From Microbacterium resistens NBRC 103078 (GTDB taxonomy: Bacteria; Actinomycetota; Actinomycetes; Actinomycetales; Microbacteriaceae): a DNA stretch of 44,489 bases. A program made the position numbers and the translations under genes. The notes beneath the pieces are model-generated. The model saw only the letters and a list, made by a program, of their open reading frames with translations, did not search any database and was not told the origin of the DNA. The DNA lies in assembly GCF_001552355.1 (NCBI RefSeq), contig NZ_BCRA01000046.1, positions 1-44,489 on the forward strand, given 5' to 3'. How positions within the stretch are numbered: position 1 is the first letter of the stretch; each line of letters opens with the position of its first letter. Below, piece after piece: positions 23,490-31,477 of this stretch.

Positions 23490-24746
23490 TCAGGCGCTGA
23501 GCGCCAGGATCCGCCGGTCGGGGTGCAGCAGGGAGTACGGGCCGGCGGCGGGATCCGCGTCGAACTCCGCACGGGCTCCGTGGACGGTGCGTCGGCCGCC
23601 GAGACCGTCGACGAGGATGAGCCCGTCCGCGTCGATCGCGACGAGCGCACCGTCCAGGCGCAGCAGAATGGGCGCGGTGAGGACGTCCGGGACGGTCAGG
23701 CCGTCCCGTTCCGTGACGCCGCCCATGATCGCCGTGCGCCCGGCGGCGACGCCGGCGAGGATCGCCTCGGCGCTGGGCTCCTCGGCCGCGACCCAGGTCG
23801 TGGGGGTCCCGGGCCCTACGCGCTGACCGCGCATGTGGAAGTCGGAGCCGCCCAGGAGGGTGACCCCGGTGCCCCACCGCGCGAAGAACGCGAGCGGTGA
23901 CGTCGCGATGAGCTCCCGGTACCACTCCGAGTGCCACAGCTCGAGCGCGCGCGGCAGCCGTTCCAGCGGGTGCAGCCACGAGCAGTCCCCGCCGAGCGGA
24001 TGGTTCACGCTCAGCACCCCGCCGCGGCGATCGACCTCGTCGACCCATTCCTGAGCCGGTCGGCGGAAGTCGATCCAGCCGATGTCGCCGAAGGCGTTGG
24101 CGTGGCCCCGGTGGGTGGTGACCTCCTGCCCCGGCAGCAGCGTGATCCCCTGCCGTGCGCCGACCGAGGGGAGGTGCGCGTGATGGCTGGTGGTGTTGTG
24201 ATCGGTGACGGAGAGGAAGTCCAGGCCGGCTGCGGCGCCGAGCGCCGCCAGGCCGGAGATGCTCTCCTGGCCGTCCGAGTGGAGAGTGTGCCCGTGGAAG
24301 TCGCCGGCGTACCAGCGCATCCCGGCGGGAGCGGGCAGCCCTCGCGCGCTCCCGCGCGGCACGCCGCGCACCGGGGCGGCCTCCGGACCGTGGTCGATGC
24401 CCGACTCCGCCGGCGTCCGGACCTCCACGACCACGTCCGCGCCGCCCGGCGCCAGCCGGTGCACGCCCAGGATCACGTTCCATTCGCCCTCTTCGAGGGG
24501 CCCGGGGAGGTAGCCGGGCGTGGCGTCGTCCGCCCGGATGACGTACGACGTCCGCGCTCCACCGGACCATCCGCGCCAGCCCGCCGCCCCCTCGCACCCG
24601 AGGTCGATCACCGCCGCGGCCGCGTCGTAGGCGATACGGACCTCGATCGAGTCGGTCCCCGCGGGGACCTCGAACGGCACCCGCACGTAGCGGTCCTCGT
24701 TCTGGATCTCGTGCGTGAGGTGCAGCGCGGTGCGGTCGATGCCCAT
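23490..24746 (-). CDS. CehA/McbA-family PHP-domain metallohydrolase
   Basis: A 418-residue protein with an N-terminal beta-rich region (1-140) and a PHP phosphoesterase-type domain. Metal-binding residues are visible: GDFHGHTLHSDG (H151, H153, D158), TDHN (182-185), GQEVT (E208), VNHP (H249) and GGSDFHM (D302, H304). PHP relatives hydrolyse phosphate mono- and diesters; the CehA/McbA branch is known for carbaryl hydrolysis. There is no signal peptide, so it is probably cytoplasmic. It lies between the ABC ATPase (one-base overlap) and the GH38 gene, so its substrate is probably the imported compound. Phosphodiester cleavage is an attractive inference but unproven. Confidence 0.85.
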   Translation of the reverse strand: MGIDRTALHLTHEIQNEDRYVRVPFEVPAGTDSIEVRIAYDAAAAVIDLGCEGAAGWRGWSGGARTSYVIRADDATPGYLPGPLEEGEWNVILGVHRLAPGGADVVVEVRTPAESGIDHGPEAAPVRGVPRGSARGLPAPAGMRWYAGDFHGHTLHSDGQESISGLAALGAAAGLDFLSVTDHNTTSHHAHLPSVGARQGITLLPGQEVTTHRGHANAFGDIGWIDFRRPAQEWVDEVDRRGGVLSVNHPLGGDCSWLHPLERLPRALELWHSEWYRELIATSPLAFFARWGTGVTLLGGSDFHMRGQRVGPGTPTTWVAAEEPSAEAILAGVAAGRTAIMGGVTERDGLTVPDVLTAPILLRLDGALVAIDADGLILVDGLGGRRTVHGARAEFDADPAAGPYSLLHPDRRILALSA

Positions 24747-25819
24747 CAGCCGATGCGCTCCGTGCTCTCCTCGTCGAACAGCAGCGCTCGCGAGAGGTGG
24801 GGGACCACCCAGCCTCGCGCGCCCGGCTCCGGCTCATGCTCCTCGGGGACGACCACCTGCAGCTTGTGCTCACCGGCGCCGACGAGGACGAGGGTGCTCG
24901 CCCCCAGCGTCTCGGTCACGATCACCTCGGCAGGGATCCCTCCGGCCGAGGGCTCGGTCGACCAGGTGACGTACTCCGGCCGGATCCCGAACACGACCCG
25001 CTGCCCCTCCGCGACCAGCGCCGCGGTCTCGGCGGGCAGCGGCACCGCGGTCTCGCCGATCCGCACGGTCCCCGCGGACACGGCGGTGGGGATCAGGTTC
25101 ATCGGCATGGATCCGATGAACCCGGCCACGAACGTGTTGTTCGGACGGTGGAAGATCTCCCGCGGCGAGCCGATCTGCTGGAGCTTCCCGGCCTTCATGA
25201 CGGCGATCCGGTCGGCGAGCGCGAGCGCCTCGGCCTGGTCGTGCGTCACGAACACCGTCGTGACGCCCAGGTCGCGCTGCAGCTCCTTGAGGAAGGTGCG
25301 CGCCTCCAGACGCAGCCGCGCATCCAGGTTCGACAGGGGCTCGTCGAGCAGCAGGACGTCGGGCCGGGTGGCCACGGCACGGGCGAGCGCGACGCGCTGC
25401 TGCTGTCCGCCGGAGAGCTGACCGGGGCGACGCTCGATCAGACCGTCCAGGGACAGCCCGTTCGCGACCGACTCCGCCGTCGCGCGGCGCTCTCCCTTCG
25501 CGACCCGCCGGATGCGCAGGGGGTAGGCGATGTTGTCGCCGACGTCCATGTGCGGGAACAGGGCGTAGTCCTGGAAGACCATGGCGACGCCGCGCTCCCC
25601 CGGCTCGGCGTTGGTCACGTCCTTGTCGCCGATCGTCAGGCGGCCGGAGGTGATGCTCTCCAGGCCCGCGATCGAGCGCAGCAGCGTGGTCTTCCCGCAT
25701 CCGGAGGGGCCGAGGAGCGCGAAGAACTCGCCGTCGGCGATCTCCACGTCGATGCTGTCGACGCCGCGCACCCCGCCGGGGTACTCCTTGACGAGCTCGT
25801 GGGCTGAGATTCTGGCCAT
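24746..25819 (-). CDS. ABC transporter ATP-binding protein, UgpC/MsmK type
   Basis: A 357-residue cytoplasmic ATPase of a CUT1 importer. Walker A is GPSGCGKTT, the Q-loop is VFQDYALFP, the signature is LSGGQQQRVALARA, Walker B is VLLLDEPLSNLD, and the H-loop is VTHDQ. The C-terminal OB-fold (TOBE) regulatory domain runs from about residue 240. One-base TGATG overlaps join it to the permease upstream and the CehA-like gene downstream. It is the only CUT1 ATPase in the window and could also energise the ATPase-less transporter at 7316-10399. Confidence 0.94.
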   Translation of the reverse strand: MARISAHELVKEYPGGVRGVDSIDVEIADGEFFALLGPSGCGKTTLLRSIAGLESITSGRLTIGDKDVTNAEPGERGVAMVFQDYALFPHMDVGDNIAYPLRIRRVAKGERRATAESVANGLSLDGLIERRPGQLSGGQQQRVALARAVATRPDVLLLDEPLSNLDARLRLEARTFLKELQRDLGVTTVFVTHDQAEALALADRIAVMKAGKLQQIGSPREIFHRPNNTFVAGFIGSMPMNLIPTAVSAGTVRIGETAVPLPAETAALVAEGQRVVFGIRPEYVTWSTEPSAGGIPAEVIVTETLGASTLVLVGAGEHKLQVVVPEEHEPEPGARGWVVPHLSRALLFDEESTERIG

Positions 25820-26673
25820 CAGGACTTGATTCCTCCGTGGAAGCGGAAACCGTAACGTCGGTTGACGAAGAAGTAGATGAGGAGGACCGGCACCGAGAAC
25901 ACCAGCGAGAACGCGGAGATCAGGCGCAGATCCGCCTGTCCGCTCTCGGTGTAGAAGGTGTACATCAGCACGGCGGCCGGCTGCATGTCGGGCGTGCGCA
26001 GCAGGAGGAACGGGACGAGGAAGTTGCCCCACACCTGCACGATGGTCCAGATCGCGATGAACGCGAGGCCGGGCCGGGCGATCGGCACGACGACGTCCTT
26101 CAGGATCCGGAACGGGCCCGCACCGTACAGCCGCGCGGACTCCTCGTAGGACTTCGGGATCGAGTCCATGAAGTCCTTGAGGATGAAGATGACCGTCGGG
26201 AGGATCCCTCCCGCGAGCACCAGGATCACGCCGACGTGGGTGTTGATGAGCTGCAGCTGGGTGATGAGCTGGAACGTCGGGACCATGGCGGCGGTGCCCG
26301 TGACGATCGAGGACAGCAGCAGCAGCGCGTACAGGATCGCGTCGCGCCCGGGGATGTTGATCCGGCTCATCGCGTAGGACGCGAGCGCCCCGAGCACGAT
26401 GACGACGACCATCGTGCCGATCCCGAGCAGGAGCGAGTTCCCGATCGATCGCAGCGCGTAGGGGTTCTCCGCCAGGCGCGCGAAGCTGTCCAGGGTCCAG
26501 TCCGGCCACGACACCGTCAGCGACGGCGTCGCGTCGAAGGGAGCGAGCACGAGCCAGACCATCGGCAGCGCGAAGAACAGCGACACGACGACGAGCACGA
26601 GCACGAAGAGCACGCGCGAGACGAAGTGGATGACGGACCGGTCGCGGGCGACGGTCTTCACGGCGGACATCAT
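25819..26673 (-). CDS. Carbohydrate ABC transporter permease, MalG-type (CUT1)
   Basis: A 284-residue membrane subunit with six predicted helices. The EAA loop YEESARLYGAGPFRILKDVVVPIARPG sits around residues 185-210. The start is the first of two adjacent ATGs (26673), with GGAGG seven bases upstream. It overlaps the previous permease by four bases and the ATPase by one, so the importer genes are translationally coupled. Confidence 0.92.
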   Translation of the reverse strand: MMSAVKTVARDRSVIHFVSRVLFVLVLVVVSLFFALPMVWLVLAPFDATPSLTVSWPDWTLDSFARLAENPYALRSIGNSLLLGIGTMVVVIVLGALASYAMSRINIPGRDAILYALLLLSSIVTGTAAMVPTFQLITQLQLINTHVGVILVLAGGILPTVIFILKDFMDSIPKSYEESARLYGAGPFRILKDVVVPIARPGLAFIAIWTIVQVWGNFLVPFLLLRTPDMQPAAVLMYTFYTESGQADLRLISAFSLVFSVPVLLIYFFVNRRYGFRFHGGIKS

Positions 26674-27581
26674 GCGCGGGCCTCCTTCGCGCTCTTCGAT
26701 CCGGTCTTCCGTCCGCTCTTCCCGCTCCGGCCCCGGGAGACGCGCATGTACATCAGCGCGATGACGAGGTTGATGAGGAGCATGATGAGCGAGATCGCCG
26801 CCCCGAGCCCCAGCTGGCCGCCCGGGATCGCCGTGCGGTAGATGTACACGGACAGGATGTCGGTGGCTCCGTTGGGCCCTCCTGCCGTGAGCAGGTAGGG
26901 CGTGAACGTGTTGAACGTCCACAGCGTGATCAGGAGCGTGTTCGTCAGCAGGTGGCCCTTGATGTTCGGCAGGATCACGTCGCGGAGCTGCTGCCAGGTG
27001 TTCGCGCCGACCATCCGCGCGCTCTCCAGCTGCGACGGTGGCACGGCGCTGATGGCGGAGGAGAACAGCTGCATCGAGAACGCCGTCCCGACCCAGACGT
27101 TGAAGATGATGATGCACTCCATGGGGTGCTGGATCAGCCAGGCCGCCCCTTCCGTGCCGAGAAGCGCGTTGAGGGTGCCGCTGCGGCGGTCCAGGAGCGC
27201 GAGCCACAGGAACGATGCGACCGAGGCCGGGATCACCCAGGCGGCGAGCACGAGCGTCTCCACGGTCGTCTTCACCCAGCCGCGGACGTTGCGCAGCATC
27301 CACGCCAGCGCGAAGCCCAGCACGGTCTGGCCGATGATGCCCGACACCAGGACGAAGACGAGCGTCAGCCAGAGCGAGTTCCAGAACTTCGGGTCGGCGA
27401 GCGCCTGGGAGAAGTTGTCCAGCCCCACGAACTGCGGGTTCGCCGCGGCGAGGCCCGTGAGCCGGTAGTCGGTCATCCCCAGGTAGACCGTCCACAGCGC
27501 GGGGAAGAGCAGGAACAGACCGATGAGGATCAGGCCGGGAGCGGCGAACAGCGTCGCCCGGACGCGGCCCAGCCCCGCCAC
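26670..27581 (-). CDS. Carbohydrate ABC transporter permease, MalF/UgpA-type (CUT1)
   Basis: A 303-residue membrane subunit with a short N-terminus, six predicted helices, an EAA-type loop (ESARMVGANTWQQLRDVILPNIKGH, around residues 205-229) and a Lys/Arg-rich C-terminal tail. The GTG at 27581 has GGAGG only two bases before it, which is unusually close. No better in-frame start was found upstream. A GC-rich hairpin (27596-27626) lies just ahead and may tune its translation. Confidence 0.88.
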   Translation of the reverse strand: MAGLGRVRATLFAAPGLILIGLFLLFPALWTVYLGMTDYRLTGLAAANPQFVGLDNFSQALADPKFWNSLWLTLVFVLVSGIIGQTVLGFALAWMLRNVRGWVKTTVETLVLAAWVIPASVASFLWLALLDRRSGTLNALLGTEGAAWLIQHPMECIIIFNVWVGTAFSMQLFSSAISAVPPSQLESARMVGANTWQQLRDVILPNIKGHLLTNTLLITLWTFNTFTPYLLTAGGPNGATDILSVYIYRTAIPGGQLGLGAAISLIMLLINLVIALMYMRVSRGRSGKSGRKTGSKSAKEARA

Positions 27582-27595
27582 GTCCTCCGCCCGGC

Positions 27596-27626
27596 GCCGG
27601 CGGGGGCGCGGACGCCCCCCGCCGGC
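27596..27626 (-). promoter_or_regulatory. Intercistronic GC hairpin between binding protein and permease genes
   Basis: Arms GCCGGCGGGGGCG (27596-27608) and its complement (27613-27626, one extra C) enclose CGGA. Such hairpins after binding-protein genes often stabilise the upstream message or partly stop transcription, giving more binding protein than permease. Confidence 0.5.
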
Positions 27627-27642
27627 ATGGTCGCGTTCGCGG

Positions 27643-29067
27643 TCACTTCGAGATCGCGTCCTCGCCCACGACCCCTTCGAGACCGCCGACGTACGTCTTC
27701 AGCGCGTCGTCGACCGAGGTGCCCGTGGCGACGTCGAGCGTGGCCTGCTGGAGCAGCACCGACACCTGCGGGTAGGCCGCGAGGCCGGGACGGTAGGCGG
27801 TGATCGGGAGCACCTCGTCGTTGACGAACGTGAGCATCTTGTCGCTCGCGAGGATCTTCTCGTTCACGTCGGTGCGCGGCGTGATCGAGATGGTGCCCGC
27901 GACGCGCGCCTCGAACGCCTCCGGCGAGTTCATGAACGCCAGCAGCTCCCACGCGAGCTCAGGGTTCTTCGAGTTCGGGTTGAGCACGCGACCGGTCCCG
28001 CCCGACATCGAGACGAAGTCCTGGCCGTTGATGCCCTTGCCCGGCTTCACGGCCGGGATCTTCGCGTAGCCCACGACCTCGTCGCGATCGGCCATCGGAG
28101 CGGTTCCGACGCCTTCGGCGGGGTTGATCACCGATCGCCAGAAGTAGTCGCCCTCGAGGAGGATGCCGATCTTGCCCTCGGCGAAGAGTTGGAACGACGT
28201 GTCGCGTCCGGAGGCCTCCTGCTGCAGCACCGGGTCGCCCAGTCCCTCGTCGACGTAGATCGTCTTGTAGAGGTCGAGCGCCTCCTTCAGGCCGTCGCTC
28301 GCACCGATCCACTTCCCGTCCTCGTAGACCTCCTCGCCGGTGCCGACGATGAGCGGGAGCAGACCCTGCATGGTCGTCGCCTCGCCCATCGCGGTGCCCG
28401 CATTGAGCTGGATCGGCGTCACGCCCTCGACCTTCTTGAGCGCCTTCGACGCCTCGATGATCTCGTCCCAGCTCGTGGGCTGCCAGTCCTCAGGCAGTCC
28501 CGCCTCGGCGAAGAGCGTCTTGTTGTAGTACAGGACGCGGCCGTCGGCGCCCTGCGGGACGCCGTACCGGTCGCCGTCGAACGACAGCGCGTTCTGCACG
28601 GCCTCGGGGATCTGCGCCCAACCGTCCCAGTCGTCGGAGGACGCGGCCACGTCGGCGAGCGGCTTGATGTACCCGGCTTCGGCGAACTCCCCCACCCAGA
28701 TGCCGTCCATGCCGATAATGTCGGCGCCCTTGCCGGACTGCAGGTCCAGGGCGATCTTCGTCTTGTAGTCCTCGTCGTCCACGCCCTGCGGCTGGAACTC
28801 GACGGTGACGTCCTTGCCGTCGGCCTTCATCGCCTTCTCGAACTCCGGGACGACGTAGTCGGCGATCCAGTCCGCCTCCGCTGCGTTCTTGCCCCCGGTG
28901 ATCGAGTTGGCGGTCAGGGTGAGCGTGACCGGGCCGGATTCTCCGCCACCGGATTCCCCGCCCGCGTCGCCGTTCGAGGCGCCGCCCGAGCAGCCGGCCA
29001 GCACGACCGCACCGGCGGCCGTGAGCGCGAACGCCGTCAGAAGCCGGCGCTTTCCGTTCGTGATCAT
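27643..29067 (-). CDS. ABC transporter substrate-binding lipoprotein of the inositol/mannosidase operon
   Basis: A 474-residue CUT1-type binding protein with a lipoprotein signal ending VLAGC, followed by a Gly/Ser/Glu linker. The mature protein has the family 1 solute-binding fold (FEKAMKADGKDVTVEFQPQG, VPQGADGRVLYYNKTLFAEAGLP, WELLAFMNSPEAFE). It is outward-facing and brings substrate to the two permeases and ATPase encoded downstream. Classical inositol ABC importers (IatP/IbpA-like) use a CUT2-type binding protein and a fused ATPase. This CUT1 set therefore suggests a larger glycoside rather than free inositol. Confidence 0.92.
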   Translation of the reverse strand: MITNGKRRLLTAFALTAAGAVVLAGCSGGASNGDAGGESGGGESGPVTLTLTANSITGGKNAAEADWIADYVVPEFEKAMKADGKDVTVEFQPQGVDDEDYKTKIALDLQSGKGADIIGMDGIWVGEFAEAGYIKPLADVAASSDDWDGWAQIPEAVQNALSFDGDRYGVPQGADGRVLYYNKTLFAEAGLPEDWQPTSWDEIIEASKALKKVEGVTPIQLNAGTAMGEATTMQGLLPLIVGTGEEVYEDGKWIGASDGLKEALDLYKTIYVDEGLGDPVLQQEASGRDTSFQLFAEGKIGILLEGDYFWRSVINPAEGVGTAPMADRDEVVGYAKIPAVKPGKGINGQDFVSMSGGTGRVLNPNSKNPELAWELLAFMNSPEAFEARVAGTISITPRTDVNEKILASDKMLTFVNDEVLPITAYRPGLAAYPQVSVLLQQATLDVATGTSVDDALKTYVGGLEGVVGEDAISK

Positions 29068-29132
29068 TGTCGACCTTTCTGTGTGACGACCGGTGTGCGC
29101 GCCCGGCCGTGCTGAGGTGTTGCGGGACGGGA

Positions 29133-30302
29133 CTACTGCTCCGATGCGGCCTCGACGCCCGGATCGAGCGCGAGGCCCTTCGAGACCGCGAGCGCACGGA
29201 TGATCCGCTGCCCGACGCGCACGTCGTCGACCGACTCCTCGACGCCCGCCCCGTCGGGACGCTCGCCGCGGACCAGCGCCGCCAGCGCGGACAGCTCGTT
29301 CTCGAAGGCCTCCTGCTGCATCCAGCGCGACTCGGTCACGCTGATGCCCAGCTCCGGATCACCCTGCGTCACGCGCAGGACGGTCGGGAGGTTGGTCACG
29401 TACGGCACCCCGAAGACGAGCTCGATCGTGCCGCCCTCGTGGTGGAAGGCGACGGTCTCGCGGTAGTCCGGGTAGCCGTCGATGTAGTGCCAGTCGATGG
29501 TCCACGGCGTCTCGTCCCGGGCGAGCGTGCCGCGCGCATGGACGGATCCGGGCATCTTCGGGCCCCAGTGCTCGGCGTGGTGGACCTCGCCGAGTCCGCC
29601 CACGAGCATCCGCAGCAGGCCGACGTCGTGGATGATCGACCCGAGCACCACGTTCGTGTAGAGGGTCCGCAGATCGGCGGGCAGCGAGGCGCCCACGGCC
29701 GTGTCCACGACGTCGGAGGTCGCGGACAGGATCGGCGCGAGCATCTCCGGGGTCACGTCCCCGGTCGGCGCGGCCAGGCGCGCATAGGCGAGCTGCGACC
29801 CGTCGAGCGGGTGCAGGACCTGCACGCTGACCGCACGCAGCGTGACGTCGGCGAGGAGCTCGGCGGCGCGCCGGGAGGCGTGGTCGTACTCCTTCATGTA
29901 GCCGACCCGCACCCAGTCGCGCAGGTCGATGCCCGCCCCGTCCGCGTACGTGCGCAGGGCGTCGAGCTCGGCGAGCGAGTAGGACAGCGGCTTCTCGGCG
30001 AGGACCCGGATCCCGGCGCGGACGAGCCGGAGCACGTCGCCCGCGTGCGATCCCGTGGTGGCGAGGATCGCCGCGTCGACACGGGACTCACCGCTTTCGA
30101 CCGCCTCCGCCAGGGCCTCCACCGAGGCGAACCGGCCCTCGTCCGCGACGCCGTACCGCGCCGCCATGTCCGCGACCCGCTCCGCGGAGAGGTCCACCAG
30201 CGCCGCGATCTCGAAGTCCTCGGCGTTGCGGCGCAGCAGCGGCAGGTGCACGCTCTGGCTGATCGCCCCCAGGCCGATGACGGCCACCCGCGTCCTGGTC
30301 AT
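29133..30302 (-). CDS. Gfo/Idh/MocA-family oxidoreductase, probable inositol 2-dehydrogenase
   Basis: A 389-residue NAD(P)-dependent dehydrogenase. The Rossmann start is VAVIGLGAISQSVHLPLL, the conserved EKPLSYSLAEL motif supplies the catalytic Lys, and the C-terminal half is the usual beta-sheet domain (HDVGLLRMLVGG contains the family's Asp/His). It is longer than typical IolG (about 340) and diverged from it. It is translationally coupled to the IolE-like gene, and no other dehydrogenase lies in the run, so oxidation of myo-inositol or an inositol glycoside to the 2-keto form is the likely role. Oxidation of the mannose side is an alternative. Confidence 0.8.
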   Translation of the reverse strand: MTRTRVAVIGLGAISQSVHLPLLRRNAEDFEIAALVDLSAERVADMAARYGVADEGRFASVEALAEAVESGESRVDAAILATTGSHAGDVLRLVRAGIRVLAEKPLSYSLAELDALRTYADGAGIDLRDWVRVGYMKEYDHASRRAAELLADVTLRAVSVQVLHPLDGSQLAYARLAAPTGDVTPEMLAPILSATSDVVDTAVGASLPADLRTLYTNVVLGSIIHDVGLLRMLVGGLGEVHHAEHWGPKMPGSVHARGTLARDETPWTIDWHYIDGYPDYRETVAFHHEGGTIELVFGVPYVTNLPTVLRVTQGDPELGISVTESRWMQQEAFENELSALAALVRGERPDGAGVEESVDDVRVGQRIIRALAVSKGLALDPGVEAASEQ

Positions 30303-31207
30303 GCGAACCACCGCCGCAGCGCCTCGCGGTTCGCGACCTGATCGGTCCGTGCGCGGTCGATCTCCTCGATCGAGCGCGGGACGACGTCCTGCTCGACGAC
30401 GAGCCAGCCGGAGTACCCGTCGTCCACGATCTCCTGCACCAGCGCATCCATGTCCAGATCCCCTTCGCCGAGCGCGACGAACACGCGCTTCTCCCAGACC
30501 GAGCGCATCGGGTCGTCGGCCTCCATCGCCTCCGCCAGCACCCGGGTGCGGGCGTCCTTGAGGTGGAGGTGGTTGATGCGGTCCTTCCACCGGCGGTAGT
30601 CCGCGAGCGGGTCCCCGCCGCCGATGAGGAGGTGGCCGGAGTCGAAGGTGAGGCCCACGTCGGTGGAGGCGAGGAACGCGTCGACCTCGGCGGGCGTCTC
30701 CACGTGGGTGCACGCGTGGTGGTGGAAGGTGGGCTCGAGCCCGCGGGCGCGCACGCGCTGTGCCGCGATCCCCACCCGCGCGGCGAAGCGGTCCCAGTCC
30801 GCGCCCTGGAGCATCAGCTCGGGTGCACCGCCCGGACGCGCCCGACGCTCGGCGCTGCCCGCGTCGGCCAGGGTCGGCAGCGGAGCGAGCGCGGGCCCCG
30901 CCTCCGCGGCGGCCACGAACACGTCGAGCGTGTCGTCGAGTCCCGCCAACGCGGCGTCGAACGTCTCCTGATCGGCGGTGAACGGCAGATCGACCCATCC
31001 CCCGGCCAGCTCCAGCCCGTGGCGGCGGAGGCGGTCCACGAGCTCCTCCCCGCGCCCGAGGAGTCCCACCGGCCCGAGGTCGATGCCCTGGTATCCGGCC
31101 TCGCCGATCCAGGCGGCGAGCTCCTCCCCGTCGGGCAGGGCGACGAGATCGGGCCGGGCGAGCTCGAAGACCCCGTAGCTCACCGGCGCGTTCGCGATGC
31201 GGATCAC
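30299..31207 (-). CDS. iolE: IolE-like inosose dehydratase (sugar phosphate isomerase/epimerase fold)
   Basis: A 302-residue TIM-barrel protein. The GTG at 31207 was chosen for its AAAGGA site and because the conserved IRIANAPVSYGVFE begins there; an ATG eight codons upstream is an alternative. The metal-binding FHHHACTHVETPAEVDAFL and LTFDSGHLLIGGGDP stretches match 2-keto-myo-inositol dehydratase, and HLHLKDAR is a further family motif. It catalyses the second step, 2-keto-inositol to THcHDO. It is the first gene of the long minus-strand run and follows a good promoter containing an operator (31275-31303). Confidence 0.85.
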   Translation of the reverse strand: MIRIANAPVSYGVFELARPDLVALPDGEELAAWIGEAGYQGIDLGPVGLLGRGEELVDRLRRHGLELAGGWVDLPFTADQETFDAALAGLDDTLDVFVAAAEAGPALAPLPTLADAGSAERRARPGGAPELMLQGADWDRFAARVGIAAQRVRARGLEPTFHHHACTHVETPAEVDAFLASTDVGLTFDSGHLLIGGGDPLADYRRWKDRINHLHLKDARTRVLAEAMEADDPMRSVWEKRVFVALGEGDLDMDALVQEIVDDGYSGWLVVEQDVVPRSIEEIDRARTDQVANREALRRWFA

Positions 31208-31274
31208 GCGTGTTCCTTTCCTCATCGAAGGAGCAGACCCCGCTCGGAAGGGTGTGGAGCCCGGGTCCGCCGAA

Positions 31275-31303
31275 ATGTTAGCAAGTAACGACATATGCAT
31301 CAA
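31275..31303 (-). promoter_or_regulatory. Promoter and operator of the inositol/mannosidase operon
   Basis: On the minus strand TTGATG (-35, 31298-31303) and TAACAT (-10, 31275-31280) are 17 bases apart, about 70 bases upstream of the first gene. Between them lies TGTCGTTACT (31284-31293), one variant of the TGTCnnTACA element. A repressor bound there would sit in the promoter spacer. Confidence 0.6.
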
Positions 31304-31421
31304 TGGGTGTCCTGATGAACGATCGGAGACCTCTCGCGGACGGGGAGGAGACGCCCCGGGAAACGACGCTCGCAGCGCGAGACCACGGCTTCCGGGGCGT
31401 TCCCGAGGCCAATCGTCCGAT

Positions 31422-31433
31422 TGTCGCTACAAT
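31422..31433 (+). promoter_or_regulatory. gntR -10 box with overlapping TGTCGCTACA operator
   Basis: TGTCGCTACA (31422-31431) overlaps a good -10 hexamer TACAAT (31428-31433), about 45 bases upstream of the gntR start. No strong -35 is visible. The arrangement suggests autorepression. The rest of the 270-bp divergent region holds only the two promoters. Confidence 0.55.
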
Positions 31434-31477
31434 GTGACCGCGTCGCTTCGGCGCGGCGTCGCAGAAAGCGGGGATCG

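Noticed and set aside
20738..23650. Longer start for the GH38 mannosidase (71 extra codons)
   Set aside because: The extension is Ser/Arg/Pro-rich, overlaps the end of the CehA-like gene and has no ribosome-binding site; the family fold begins at the GTG at 23437.
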